The notes under the pieces are model-generated. The model searched no databases, was not told where the DNA came from, and worked only from the letters and a program-made list of their open reading frames with translations. From positions 1 through 39,746 of the IMG/VR virus record IMGVR_UViG_3300010354_000207: a DNA stretch of 39,746 nucleotides; one strand, given 5' to 3'. The DNA is from a virus. The position numbers and the translations under genes were made by a program. Shown here piece by piece: positions 8,457-16,281 of the stretch. Numbering within the stretch: position 1 is the stretch's first letter; each line of letters opens with the position of its first letter.

Positions 8457-9240
8457 AAAGTAATTTACGGTCTTCCGTAAAATAATATTCTTTCTTGGCA
8501 ACATCCTGATAAAAGCGTTGTTCAAGAACTGGAAGAGCGGAATTAATGCTCGAAATGGAACCTTCCCTATTTACAGTATGGCGAATAATGAAATGTGGAA
8601 TTACCATAACCTCTGCTTGTTGGTATAATAATCGGAGAAAAAATTCAAATTCAAAATATTTTTTGATACTGTGCTTAAAGCCGACATTTTTCACGAAAAG
8701 ATCCGTGTTGTAAACAGCGCCGACAAAAGAAGCTGTCATCAAATTTCTTAGGGATTCGAAATCGAAGTACCCTTGTTTTTCTGTGTAATTCAGATTCCAA
8801 ACTGCCTCATTACACATACGGACAAAAGATTCACCGTCGAAATCAAGACTGATAGGTATGAATACTGAAACAGATGGATAAGAGATATTATACCTCTTCA
8901 CCAGCTCTACATAATTCTCATTCAATACATCATCGTATTGTACAATGCTGAAAAGTTTTGTTTCGATGGAGTGGACGGCGAAATTAACAATCTCCGTATA
9001 ATTTGGTAGAGGGATATTTCGGATTTCCTCTGGGAGGTCAACAAAAGAGATATTCAAATCATAAATGTTCATATTATTGATTTGTTCCTTCAAATCCTCA
9101 AAGGTAGCAACAAGGATGTTAAAATCATTGTCTTTTTGTTTGGAAAGAGACTCAAACATATTTGTGATATACTTTCGGTCTATATCCAAAGCATGAATAG
9201 GTACTAATATAGTCAGAAATTCTGAATTTTTATTCTTCAT
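8434..9240 (-). CDS. GT-A glycosyltransferase, family 2-like
   Basis: A 268-residue protein with the layout of a family 2 (GT-A) glycosyltransferase. The nucleotide-binding start is FLTILVPIHALDIDRKYI (residues 8-25), and the acidic metal/nucleotide-sugar motif is IVQYDDVLNENYVELV (Asp103-Asp104). It overlaps the upstream GT-B gene by 11 bp and is the last of a run of three glycosyltransferase genes and one unknown. The substrate cannot be read from the sequence. Modified phage DNA, a virion protein, or host surface polysaccharide are all possible. The C-terminal codons and stop lie within the 12-bp hairpin. Confidence 0.7.
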   Translation of the reverse strand: MKNKNSEFLTILVPIHALDIDRKYITNMFESLSKQKDNDFNILVATFEDLKEQINNMNIYDLNISFVDLPEEIRNIPLPNYTEIVNFAVHSIETKLFSIVQYDDVLNENYVELVKRYNISYPSVSVFIPISLDFDGESFVRMCNEAVWNLNYTEKQGYFDFESLRNLMTASFVGAVYNTDLFVKNVGFKHSIKKYFEFEFFLRLLYQQAEVMVIPHFIIRHTVNREGSISSINSALPVLEQRFYQDVAKKEYYFTEDRKLLYEEQAQG

Positions 9241-10333
9241 CTTGATATTTTTTTATTGTGTTATCAATTTTTGAAATTTTACTTTCAAATATTCCACTGA
9301 AAGCATTTTTTGTTTGGGTGACAAAATTATCTTCAGTGTAGAAGGTCGGAGTGGCCTGCATACTGTCATAGAGATTTTGTGGCACATCACCCAAAAGCCA
9401 AGCCTCCATAAACTTCGCAATGTAATCTGGCAGACCCAAAACATTTGAAACATAGATTGCATTATCCGCAAGGTTGGCACCCTGTTCGGTGAAAACCTCT
9501 GCCCATTCTGGAATAAGGTCTGGTATCTTCATTATACAAGGGACACCAGAAGCCATTGATTCCAAAGGGAATGTTCCGAATGTAGCAAAATCATCAATCC
9601 AAACAGAAAGACAAGTTTCTTTAAGTGCCTCCGCAAAGTCTTCTTTTTTCATACCTCCAAGTGTCCTGAATGTAATCCATGAATACATAGGATACTTTTG
9701 ATAGAACAATTTAACAGCTCTTTCAAGGTCATCTTGTGATCTTGAGATAATACTTATGATTGGTTTTTGGGGGAATGTGGACGGCGAAAAATAAGAGGGG
9801 ATTGCTGGGTTTACCACAAAAATGTTTTTTACAGGTTGGTATTCCTGCAAGAAAACTTTCATTTTATTAGACGTAGTAATCACATTATCCACACCATAAT
9901 AACTCCAGTTCTCCCCAGCATTCAGGTACTTGAAAATAAAAGAATGTGATTGACAAATAACGACCGTATCAGAAGGGAGCTTCGTTTCATGTAGTTTTTT
10001 GATTAGGTCAGAGAAAAGCTCTGGTACAAAGAAAGTATCAGCACCAGTGATTTTATACTCTGTATTCTCATTCATCGCGGAAAGAGGTATATGTTTAAGA
10101 GACGAATATCTCTCACCCATCCAAGATTCAACTCCCACGAATTTGTCTTTTTCATGTACTATAATGACAGGATAACCTTCGTCCTGCATAAGCGCCGCCA
10201 TTTTATATATCTGTTCTACAGACGACATAGGCGCTCCAGCAGTATCGGAAACGAAAAAGAATAATCTACCTTTTTTGTTTTCGACCGCTGATTTAAGTTC
10301 TTCAAGTTTTTGTATTACTTCTTTATTGGTCAT
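9230..10333 (-). CDS. GT-B glycosyltransferase, family 4-like
   Basis: A 367-residue protein with two Rossmann-like halves. The N-terminal acceptor domain starts near residue 22 (GRLFFFVSDTAGAP). The C-terminal donor-binding domain contains FGTFPLESMASGVPCIM near residue 250, the Glu-containing loop that binds the nucleotide sugar in GT4 and related GT-B enzymes. It probably transfers a sugar within the same pathway as the flanking GT-A enzymes. It overlaps its neighbours by 4 and 11 bp, implying coupled translation. One GGACGGCG copy at 9779 lies antisense. Acceptor and donor are unknown. Confidence 0.75.
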   Translation of the reverse strand: MTNKEVIQKLEELKSAVENKKGRLFFFVSDTAGAPMSSVEQIYKMAALMQDEGYPVIIVHEKDKFVGVESWMGERYSSLKHIPLSAMNENTEYKITGADTFFVPELFSDLIKKLHETKLPSDTVVICQSHSFIFKYLNAGENWSYYGVDNVITTSNKMKVFLQEYQPVKNIFVVNPAIPSYFSPSTFPQKPIISIISRSQDDLERAVKLFYQKYPMYSWITFRTLGGMKKEDFAEALKETCLSVWIDDFATFGTFPLESMASGVPCIMKIPDLIPEWAEVFTEQGANLADNAIYVSNVLGLPDYIAKFMEAWLLGDVPQNLYDSMQATPTFYTEDNFVTQTKNAFSGIFESKISKIDNTIKKYQDEE

Positions 10334-10980
10334 TTTTTAAATTTGTTTAAAACATCTTTTAAATTTTTACAAGCAATTCCTTGCTCCAAATGTCTGTTGG
10401 TGTCAGTTTCGATTTTGAAAAGTTTTCGCCTGTCCCTTTTATTCTCGATTAAATAATTTTCCGCTGTTATCACTATTTGGTAATCATTCCATATTTTGGC
10501 GTAAGAATCCACAAATTTGATTGAAGTTGGTTTACATTTCTCTCTGGATAAAAAGAATAAGGTCGCTGGTTTACTGTTACTTTTTTCCATAGAGACAATA
10601 TCAACGTCCATATTTTTAGATGTAAAAAATGCAATCAACTCATGTAAGTCGTCAAACACTGTTTTGTAGGTGGCATTTGTTTTGGCAAAAATTTCAAACG
10701 CCATTTGCTGATATAGAAAGCTGTTAAATTCTTCAGCGTTTTCAAATTCGAAATTTGTTGTCAAATAGCTTGGATCAACAATACCGTCCAAATTTAAGAT
10801 TTTTCTTTCGATTTTAACTTTCTCAATTTCAATTACTTCCCCATCTTCATTCAACTCTCCGAATGTCAAATCTGGGTTTTCTTCCACTGAAAGCTCTTCT
10901 TCCAGATAGGTTTCATAGACTTCCTTAAATGTTTGATAATGCCTCCGAAGGACATCATTAATCGTTATACACACTTTCAT
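10330..10980 (-). CDS. Unknown protein in the glycosyltransferase cluster
   Basis: A 216-residue protein with no firm family. The stretch from residue about 115 to 185 (VFDDLHELIAFFTSKNMDVD, then PATLFFLSREKC and IVITAENYLI) alternates helices and strands in a way loosely reminiscent of HAD-type Rossmann proteins, but the usual DxD catalytic motif I is not visible near the N-terminus (MKVCITINDVLRRH). It may be a degenerate HAD-like protein. It overlaps both flanking glycosyltransferase genes by 4 bp, so it is probably made with them, perhaps as a partner or regulator. Confidence 0.45.
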   Translation of the reverse strand: MKVCITINDVLRRHYQTFKEVYETYLEEELSVEENPDLTFGELNEDGEVIEIEKVKIERKILNLDGIVDPSYLTTNFEFENAEEFNSFLYQQMAFEIFAKTNATYKTVFDDLHELIAFFTSKNMDVDIVSMEKSNSKPATLFFLSREKCKPTSIKFVDSYAKIWNDYQIVITAENYLIENKRDRRKLFKIETDTNRHLEQGIACKNLKDVLNKFKK

Positions 10981-12497
10981 GGCGTAATTAATATGAATTT
11001 TTTTAATGCGTTTCTGTATTTTTCAATCTTGGGGCCGAGGACGTTATTAAAATCAGCTTGCAGCCTTTCCAGTTGTTTTGGGTCTTCATTTCTGGTGAGA
11101 GATTCATAATGATAACAAACCGCGTCCCCTTGATAGTAATTGATTTTATTTAAGACTGCAATAGATTCGATATTGAGTACGACATCTTCAAAGCATTCGG
11201 TTGTCTGCTCATTAAACCCTTTCAGTTTTTCAAATTCTGTTTTCTTCATCAAAAGGAATGCCCCTGTGCTACCAACAAAAGTTCCAGTGACTTTACTTTT
11301 ACCAGAGTAGTAACTTTTCAAACCAAAGTGTGTGACACCGACAATACCAGCTTTTTTCCCGTAAATAACGATACCCGCGTGTTGGACCCTGTTATTAGGA
11401 TACAAAAGTCTGCAACCAACGGTTCCACAATGTTTTCTATTCTTTTGGTATGTCGATACCATCAAGTCCAAAGCATTGTTTATCAGTTCAATGTCGTTAT
11501 TGCAGAACAACAAAAGTTCTTGGTCTGAAAAACAATCTTTTACAATATCGTTATTGTTCTTTGCGAAGTTGTAATAAGGGAGTTTATATATCCTTAGTTT
11601 TACATTCTCTTTCGATACAGATGAGATGTATTCCCTTAACTCAATCAATGACTGTGAAGAGGAGCCTGTGTCACCTATAACAATATCAAGATTTAAAATC
11701 GGATTTGTTTTTTCTATAAGGGAAGATACACATTTTTTTACATAGTCTATTTTGTCTTTAGTAAGAATAACAACACCTATGTTAGTTGGTTTGAGGTCGA
11801 CTTTTGGTTGGACGGCGAAATGGGATAAATCAGGTGTGCATGATGCTGGCAGATTTTCCCCATATTCCTGCAAGAAAATTGCTCTGTTGTTATGCCAAGA
11901 TTGAGTGATTGGGCCGACACTTTTATGATGGACTTTGAAAGCAGTTGTTACACCAACCTTCACACCATTTAAAAAGTTCTCAAGGCTAAAGCTCACATCG
12001 TAAAAGTGAAATCCTGTTATCTTCTCGTTGAAACGTGCTTTTATCCTGTCTTTTTTCAATGCGATAAAAACGCCGTCCACCACACAAACATTCATAACAA
12101 AATCATGGTCGTCGGAAAAGAAAGAATCATATTTGATAAGTTTCCCATTATCCATTTTTTCATGTGAAACAATCCCCGCAAGATCACCCCTGTTTTCCCA
12201 CCAAACCCCACTCTTATTCATACTGGCTGAACCAGCCGCACCAATGATACCGTAGTCGGTTGTTTCAAAAATGTTTATAAGTTTTTCATCCCAACCATAG
12301 GGGAGGACAATATCATCATGTGCAAGAACCAATATTTCGCCGTCCAAACACATATCCAAAGCCTTATTATAACTTTCAGTCAAAGAATATTGTCCGTCAT
12401 TAATAAATTCATGTATTCTTACATCAGTTTTACAAGATTTTTTAACCTTATTTTGATATTCTGATGCAGCACTTCGTGTAGAATAAAAATAGAGCAT
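10977..12497 (-). CDS. Two-domain family 2-like glycosyltransferase
   Basis: A 506-residue protein counted from the ATG at 12497 (MLYFYSTRS). A longer frame to 12575 would overlap the divergent small gene and looks spurious. It contains two GT-A-like halves. The first has EILVLAHDDIVLPYGWDEKL (Asp-Asp motif) and a later HFYDVSF segment. The second starts at NIGVVILTKDKIDYVKKCV and has IVIGDTGSSS, LLFCNNDIEL and GSTGAFLLMKKTEFEKL, the canonical family 2 order. A bifunctional glycosyltransferase, or one active and one degenerate half, is likely. It is the first gene of the glycosyltransferase run. A TATATTTG box lies 28 bases before the start, and TATAAATA abuts the ATG. Three GGACGGCG copies fall within 535 bp here (11810, 12071, 12338). 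Confidence 0.75.
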   Translation of the reverse strand: MLYFYSTRSAASEYQNKVKKSCKTDVRIHEFINDGQYSLTESYNKALDMCLDGEILVLAHDDIVLPYGWDEKLINIFETTDYGIIGAAGSASMNKSGVWWENRGDLAGIVSHEKMDNGKLIKYDSFFSDDHDFVMNVCVVDGVFIALKKDRIKARFNEKITGFHFYDVSFSLENFLNGVKVGVTTAFKVHHKSVGPITQSWHNNRAIFLQEYGENLPASCTPDLSHFAVQPKVDLKPTNIGVVILTKDKIDYVKKCVSSLIEKTNPILNLDIVIGDTGSSSQSLIELREYISSVSKENVKLRIYKLPYYNFAKNNNDIVKDCFSDQELLLFCNNDIELINNALDLMVSTYQKNRKHCGTVGCRLLYPNNRVQHAGIVIYGKKAGIVGVTHFGLKSYYSGKSKVTGTFVGSTGAFLLMKKTEFEKLKGFNEQTTECFEDVVLNIESIAVLNKINYYQGDAVCYHYESLTRNEDPKQLERLQADFNNVLGPKIEKYRNALKKFILITP

Positions 12498-12552
12498 ATT
12501 TATATAGTGAATATTTTTTATTTCACACAAATATAAAACATTTTTATCAATT

Positions 12553-12771
12553 ATGAAGTGGTTCACACTCGACATTCTCCGTCAAATCCTTATGGTAGCA
12601 GGTGCTATCGCAGTAGGTTTGGGTTGGAAAGATAACGAAACGGTACAAGCTGGTATCGGTATCGTTATGTCCGTTGCAGGCGCTGTTTGGCAACTGTTCG
12701 ACCATAACAACGTCCAACAAGAGGTAAAGACTCTCCGCACAGAAGTAAAATCCCTCAAGGGTTTGAAATAA
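12553..12771 (+). CDS. Small two-helix membrane protein, holin-like
   Basis: A 72-residue protein with two hydrophobic segments (residues about 8-25 and 32-49, separated by the short polar turn WKDNETVQ) and a charged, helical C-terminal tail (VQQEVKTLRTEVKSLKG). This is the size and layout of many class II holins, which permeabilise the inner membrane for lysis, but other small phage membrane proteins look the same. It is a single + strand gene, divergent from the glycosyltransferase run and closed by a terminator at 12793-12830. The M15 lysin lies 16 kb away, so there is no lysis cassette to support the call. Confidence 0.5.
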   Translation: MKWFTLDILRQILMVAGAIAVGLGWKDNETVQAGIGIVMSVAGAVWQLFDHNNVQQEVKTLRTEVKSLKGLK

Positions 12772-12792
12772 GCGGAATGGCCCCAAAAAAAT

Positions 12793-12830
12793 ATGGCCAA
12801 CAGATTAAGTTCTGCTGGCCATTTTTATTT
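12793..12830. terminator. Bidirectional rho-independent terminator
   Basis: ATGGCCA (12793-12799) pairs with TGGCCAT (12816-12822), extended by CAG/CTG, and is followed by ATTTTTATTT on the + strand; A/T-rich tracts flank it for the - strand. It lies between the convergent ends of the holin-like gene and the 12829-13413 gene, whose stop codon overlaps the T tract. Confidence 0.75.
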
Positions 12831-13413
12831 AGAAAAAGTTTTCAAAAGCGTCGAGTACAATGAGGTAAAAAATCAATAGAAAGACTGATTCTTTATTCGG
12901 CCCGACTTTCTTGATGTTATATAAACTATTATCAATCAACGCTTTTATCCTGACTGTTTGACTTTTTGTAGAAAACAATTCAAACTCCCCAGAAATAAGG
13001 TCCGCAAAAAATTCTTTGAACGTATTTTCATATAATGTCAAAAGAAGTTCTTTGGGTGTTATTTTTCTTTCTTCTGCCACAAAGACTATCAAATGAAAAA
13101 GTAAAAGACCGAGAACATCTTTTTTCTCAACTTCAATATCTGTTTTTGTATATTCTGTAAAAATATTCAGTTTCTTGCCAGTGTAAAAAACAAGAAGGTT
13201 TTCGATTTTATTCAATCTATCTTCTTGAGAAGCATACTCATACGCTACGCTATTGAAATATTCATAGATTTTATTGAATGTTTGTTCGATGTCGGGGTGG
13301 ACGGCGAAATCAGGGGAGTTTGCTGCAAATTCATTCAGATTTTCAAAATACTCCTGCAAAAGAACAGGGTCTGAAATATTTGCGTTTTTCAAGATTTGAT
13401 ACTCGTAGTTCAT
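12829..13413 (-). CDS. Hypothetical protein (194 aa)
   Basis: A 194-residue, mostly helical acidic protein with no recognised family. The C-terminal third is hydrophobic (KESVFLLIFYLIVLDAFENF), either a membrane-associated helix or a buried core. Its start overlaps the previous gene by 4 bp and it ends at the bidirectional terminator, making it the last gene of the - strand unit that begins near 17.4 or 16.2 kb. One GGACGGCG copy (13299) lies antisense, in the Phe-Ala-Val register. Confidence 0.5.
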   Translation of the reverse strand: MNYEYQILKNANISDPVLLQEYFENLNEFAANSPDFAVHPDIEQTFNKIYEYFNSVAYEYASQEDRLNKIENLLVFYTGKKLNIFTEYTKTDIEVEKKDVLGLLLFHLIVFVAEERKITPKELLLTLYENTFKEFFADLISGEFELFSTKSQTVRIKALIDNSLYNIKKVGPNKESVFLLIFYLIVLDAFENFF

Positions 13414-14273
13414 ATTTTGCCTTCTTTTGCGATGAGATAATTTGAGAATGTTCTGACAATATAATAGACGATATAGTGCGGGTCATCAATCTGTCTATTT
13501 TCCCTAAACCAAATCCTCAAAGGTGCGTCCTTATAGAACATATACCAACTGGAAAACAAAACTGACCCAACATTGCTAAAAAGATAGGAGGAGAATACAT
13601 CCACTGAATCGTTTTGGTCAAAGTCAACATTAATATTCTTGCTATTTTCACTTACCAGTTTGACAAGATAATCAACTGCTTCCTGTACATTCTTCGGGCA
13701 AACTTTTAAAAGAAGAAGGTCATCTTCTGTGGGTTCAAAGTCTTCTTGAGTATAAGAACCTTGAGGATATTTTTCTTTTAGTTTCTTGGAAATCTCTGAC
13801 ATGATAGCGTAAGTTATTTCAGACATATCAGAAAGCCCAAGTTCTTTTTTGAGATTGTTGAAAAGTGGGTTCTTTTCATAATTCAATAAAAATTCATCTT
13901 GTATAAAAAGATTTGTTGCAGGGTATAAATAAGCAGTTATTACCTCTGGGGTAGTACTCGAAAATACTTCTTCAGCCCCTTCGTCAATAGAAAGCATATC
14001 TTCTTCAACAAAAAAATCAACAACCTCTTTTAAGTTTTTTGGTAATTCACTGACGATAGCATCCAAAAAATCTTTTAAAATTTGTGCCTTTTCATACGAC
14101 TTTGTATCTTCAGCAACTTCAATGAAATGATTGAAAAAATGAATCATGTTAAAGTTCGTATCAAACTGAAACATATTCTTTTCTTTTTTTACACTATACT
14201 TAACTGTTTCAACCACTTGATCCAAGTCGTAATTGTAAAGCAAACTGTCTGTTGTAAATTTAATCTTTTTCAT
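13410..14273 (-). CDS. Hypothetical protein (287 aa)
   Basis: Counted from the ATG at 14273 (MKKIKFTTDS), the product is 287 residues. An upstream TTG at 14309 would extend it by 12 residues and overlap the previous gene by 50 bp, so the ATG is preferred. The protein is acidic and helical, with no recognised domain. It overlaps genes on both sides (14 and 4 bp). The neighbouring P-loop-like protein and the following unknown are probably co-expressed with it and may work together, but the sequence shows no function. Confidence 0.5.
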   Translation of the reverse strand: MKKIKFTTDSLLYNYDLDQVVETVKYSVKKEKNMFQFDTNFNMIHFFNHFIEVAEDTKSYEKAQILKDFLDAIVSELPKNLKEVVDFFVEEDMLSIDEGAEEVFSSTTPEVITAYLYPATNLFIQDEFLLNYEKNPLFNNLKKELGLSDMSEITYAIMSEISKKLKEKYPQGSYTQEDFEPTEDDLLLLKVCPKNVQEAVDYLVKLVSENSKNINVDFDQNDSVDVFSSYLFSNVGSVLFSSWYMFYKDAPLRIWFRENRQIDDPHYIVYYIVRTFSNYLIAKEGKI

Positions 14274-14883
14274 TTTCAAACTCTCCTTTAATGATTTTTT
14301 CGTAGCCAATCGTGTAAGAATCTTTGTCTTTTAAAGATTTGATTTGTTTTTTTGACCGCTCCGAGTGAACAATAATTTTTTCTATAAGTTCTGTATCTGG
14401 TACATAAAAGATACTATCTTCTGTGTCATAGGTAGATACAATCCCTATTTTAGAAGAAGAAGGAATAAAATCCAAAAGATAATAATTCATAACGTCATTG
14501 TTTATATGTTTGTCAATATAAACACAATCCAGTTTCAAATCACTACCTTCGGAATCTACAACCACTTGCTCCATTTCACTATCTATAACAATCCCCACGA
14601 AATTATTATAAACATATAAAACATTTTTTTCATAATTAAAAAATGTTTCATAACCATAATTATCGAAAAGAAATTTGGTTATAGTGTCAGCGATAAAGAT
14701 TTTATCCCGAATATCACCTGTGACAACGAATAACGAAAAACTTTCATCAAAGAAAAGTTTCTTTGCAAAGTAATGGCAAAGCTCTGTTGTGAGGCCAACT
14801 CCTTTGGGTTGGCCCACAATCAACAGCTTTTTGTCAAATTCGTCTATGACTGCACCGATTTCTTGTACGTGAATCTTTTTCAT
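14260..14883 (-). CDS. P-loop-like protein with altered Walker A motif
   Basis: A 207-residue protein that begins like a P-loop NTPase: a strand (KKLLIVG), then GQPKGVGLTTELCHYFAKKL at residues about 24-43. The canonical G-K-(S/T) lysine is replaced by leucine (G-L-T), but a lysine sits four positions earlier, as in deviant Walker A motifs. A later strand, DCVYIDKH, could be a Walker B equivalent. It may bind a nucleotide or be an inactive relative. It lies between dUTPase and two unknowns with 4-14 bp overlaps. At this length it lacks room for a full ATPase or helicase. Confidence 0.45.
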   Translation of the reverse strand: MKKIHVQEIGAVIDEFDKKLLIVGQPKGVGLTTELCHYFAKKLFFDESFSLFVVTGDIRDKIFIADTITKFLFDNYGYETFFNYEKNVLYVYNNFVGIVIDSEMEQVVVDSEGSDLKLDCVYIDKHINNDVMNYYLLDFIPSSSKIGIVSTYDTEDSIFYVPDTELIEKIIVHSERSKKQIKSLKDKDSYTIGYEKIIKGEFENEKD

Positions 14884-15332
14884 ACACCAGTAGAGCCAAA
14901 GCCACCTCCACGATTGTTTCCTTCATCAAGACTGCTTACAAGTTCAAGACAGACATTAGGTAGCCTGTGAAACATGATTTGACAGACCCTGTCATTGACA
15001 TTATAAATGTTGCCGAGACCGAGTTTTGTAAATACTGCTTTCACTTCACCTCGATAACCAGAATCTATAACACCCACACAATTCGCCAAACTAAGTCCAT
15101 ATTTCATAACAGAACTTCTTGGGAAAATAAGTGCACACCAACCTTGAGGAATTTCAAGTGCAAAACCAAGGTTATAGGTAACATGGGTGTCTGTTTCTTC
15201 CATTTCAGCAGCATAACAATCGTAACAAGCGTCTGTTTCGTTTGCCTTCTGTGGAAGTTGTGTGTTTTCACGAACCTTCATTATCTTAATGTCGGTTGTG
15301 ACTTCAGTTAGATTACATAAAATGTTGCTCAT
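14880..15332 (-). CDS. dut: dUTP diphosphatase (dUTPase)
   Basis: A 150-residue trimeric-type dUTPase that hydrolyses dUTP to dUMP and diphosphate, supplying the dTMP precursor and keeping uracil out of phage DNA. The conserved motifs are in order: DACYDCYAAE (motif I), FPRSSVMKYGLSLAN (motif II), GVIDSGYRGEVKAVF (motif III, with the catalytic Asp and Tyr), VCQIMFHRL (motif IV) and the C-terminal arm NNRGGGFGSTGV (motif V). Length is normal for the family. Its ATG overlaps the stop of the DEDD exonuclease gene, so the two are likely coupled and driven from the host-type promoter at 16236-16267, fitting early nucleotide metabolism. Confidence 0.93.
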   Translation of the reverse strand: MSNILCNLTEVTTDIKIMKVRENTQLPQKANETDACYDCYAAEMEETDTHVTYNLGFALEIPQGWCALIFPRSSVMKYGLSLANCVGVIDSGYRGEVKAVFTKLGLGNIYNVNDRVCQIMFHRLPNVCLELVSSLDEGNNRGGGFGSTGV

Positions 15333-16210
15333 ATTTTTACAGATTTAAGATTTTGAAGATGTTTGAAGAGTTCATATTGGCAACGAACATCGTCCTCACA
15401 ATATGAAACTATTTTGTTAATATCACAAGCATCAGAGTAATAATATGATGCCATAGTGCTGCCATTTACTACATGGTCTTTGGATGTCGGGATACCGATT
15501 GAGAGAGCAATGGTTTCGAGTGTCGCATCACCAGTGGTATTACCAACCCGCCATTCGGTTGCGGTGTCAATAATTTTCTTGTTCCAAGGCTGCTGGAATG
15601 CTTTGTGGAGGAAATCGGGTATACTAAAGCCGTTGATATTGAGGCGTTTGACCATGTAAGGGATGTCGAAAAATCCAACATTATGACCAACAACCCAAAT
15701 ATCAGAATAATTGAATGAAAGACGCTTGTAGGTCATTTGAACACCGAAAAGGAAGTCTGTCAAAAGTTTTTGCTCTTCTCCCACAAAAGAAATGGTATTC
15801 AATTCGCCATCTTTAATAGAAGCTATTGAAATACAAATGATTTTACCATATTCAGGATAAAGGGAAGCAGACTCCAAATACAAGTCTTTTGGCTTTGTTT
15901 CCATGTTTTTACGGTAGATTTCGTAAAGAACATTGTCTGGAATAACATTTTTATTAGAGTTATCAAACTCTTTGAAAACCGCGTCAATTATTTTTGACTT
16001 GGAAGATTCAGAATATTTAATCCATTTTTCTACCTTTTCATCCCAACGGGCCTGCATTTCTTTACTCATACCCTCATAAGAGGAATATGCAGGGGCAGTT
16101 TCAATATCCAAGAAAATACACTGCTCCGCTTTAATCGGAACATTATTTTTCGGATCCCGAAAATAAGGCGAGGTTTCAAACTCGATTTGTTTTGTGTGTT
16201 TGTAAATCAT
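15329..16210 (-). CDS. DEDD-family 3'-5' exonuclease
   Basis: A 293-residue protein of the RNase H-like DEDD exonuclease superfamily. Motif Exo I is CIFLDIETAPAYSSYEG (residues about 31-47, Asp and Glu metal ligands). Exo II is VVGHNVGFFDIPYMVKRL. Exo III is IVSYCEDDVRCQYELFKHL, with Tyr and Asp in the DEDDy spacing. It resembles stand-alone proofreading-type 3'-5' exonucleases found in several phages. The family B polymerase at 23.7 kb has its own exonuclease domain, so this enzyme probably acts in repair, recombination or DNA degradation. A host-type promoter (16236-16267) lies 25 bp upstream, suggesting early expression with dut. Confidence 0.8.
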   Translation of the reverse strand: MIYKHTKQIEFETSPYFRDPKNNVPIKAEQCIFLDIETAPAYSSYEGMSKEMQARWDEKVEKWIKYSESSKSKIIDAVFKEFDNSNKNVIPDNVLYEIYRKNMETKPKDLYLESASLYPEYGKIICISIASIKDGELNTISFVGEEQKLLTDFLFGVQMTYKRLSFNYSDIWVVGHNVGFFDIPYMVKRLNINGFSIPDFLHKAFQQPWNKKIIDTATEWRVGNTTGDATLETIALSIGIPTSKDHVVNGSTMASYYYSDACDINKIVSYCEDDVRCQYELFKHLQNLKSVKI

Positions 16211-16235
16211 AGTAACGAAAGTTTAAAAGTTTCCG

Positions 16236-16267
16236 CAAAGGTAAGAACCCTAACGGAAACTTTCAAA
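16236..16267 (-). promoter_or_regulatory. Host-type promoter for exonuclease and dut
   Basis: On the - strand, TTTG (16264-16267) and TACCTTTG (16236-16243) are separated by exactly 20 bases, matching the Bacteroidetes consensus. The ATG at 16210 is 25 bases downstream. The same TACCTTTG box recurs before the DNA polymerase and at 31577. Confidence 0.75.
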
Positions 16268-16281
16268 CATTTTTCAGAAAA

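Noticed and set aside
12498-12575. Upstream extension of the two-domain glycosyltransferase to 12575
   Set aside because: It would overlap the start of the divergent membrane-protein gene and adds nothing resembling the family; the ATG at 12497 is preferred.
8973-13306. Recurring Phe-Ala-Val-(Gln/His) in several proteins as a protein motif
   Set aside because: It is only the antisense reading of the dispersed GGACGGCG word; other copies give Ser-Pro-Ser or Asp-Gly, so there is no protein-level motif.
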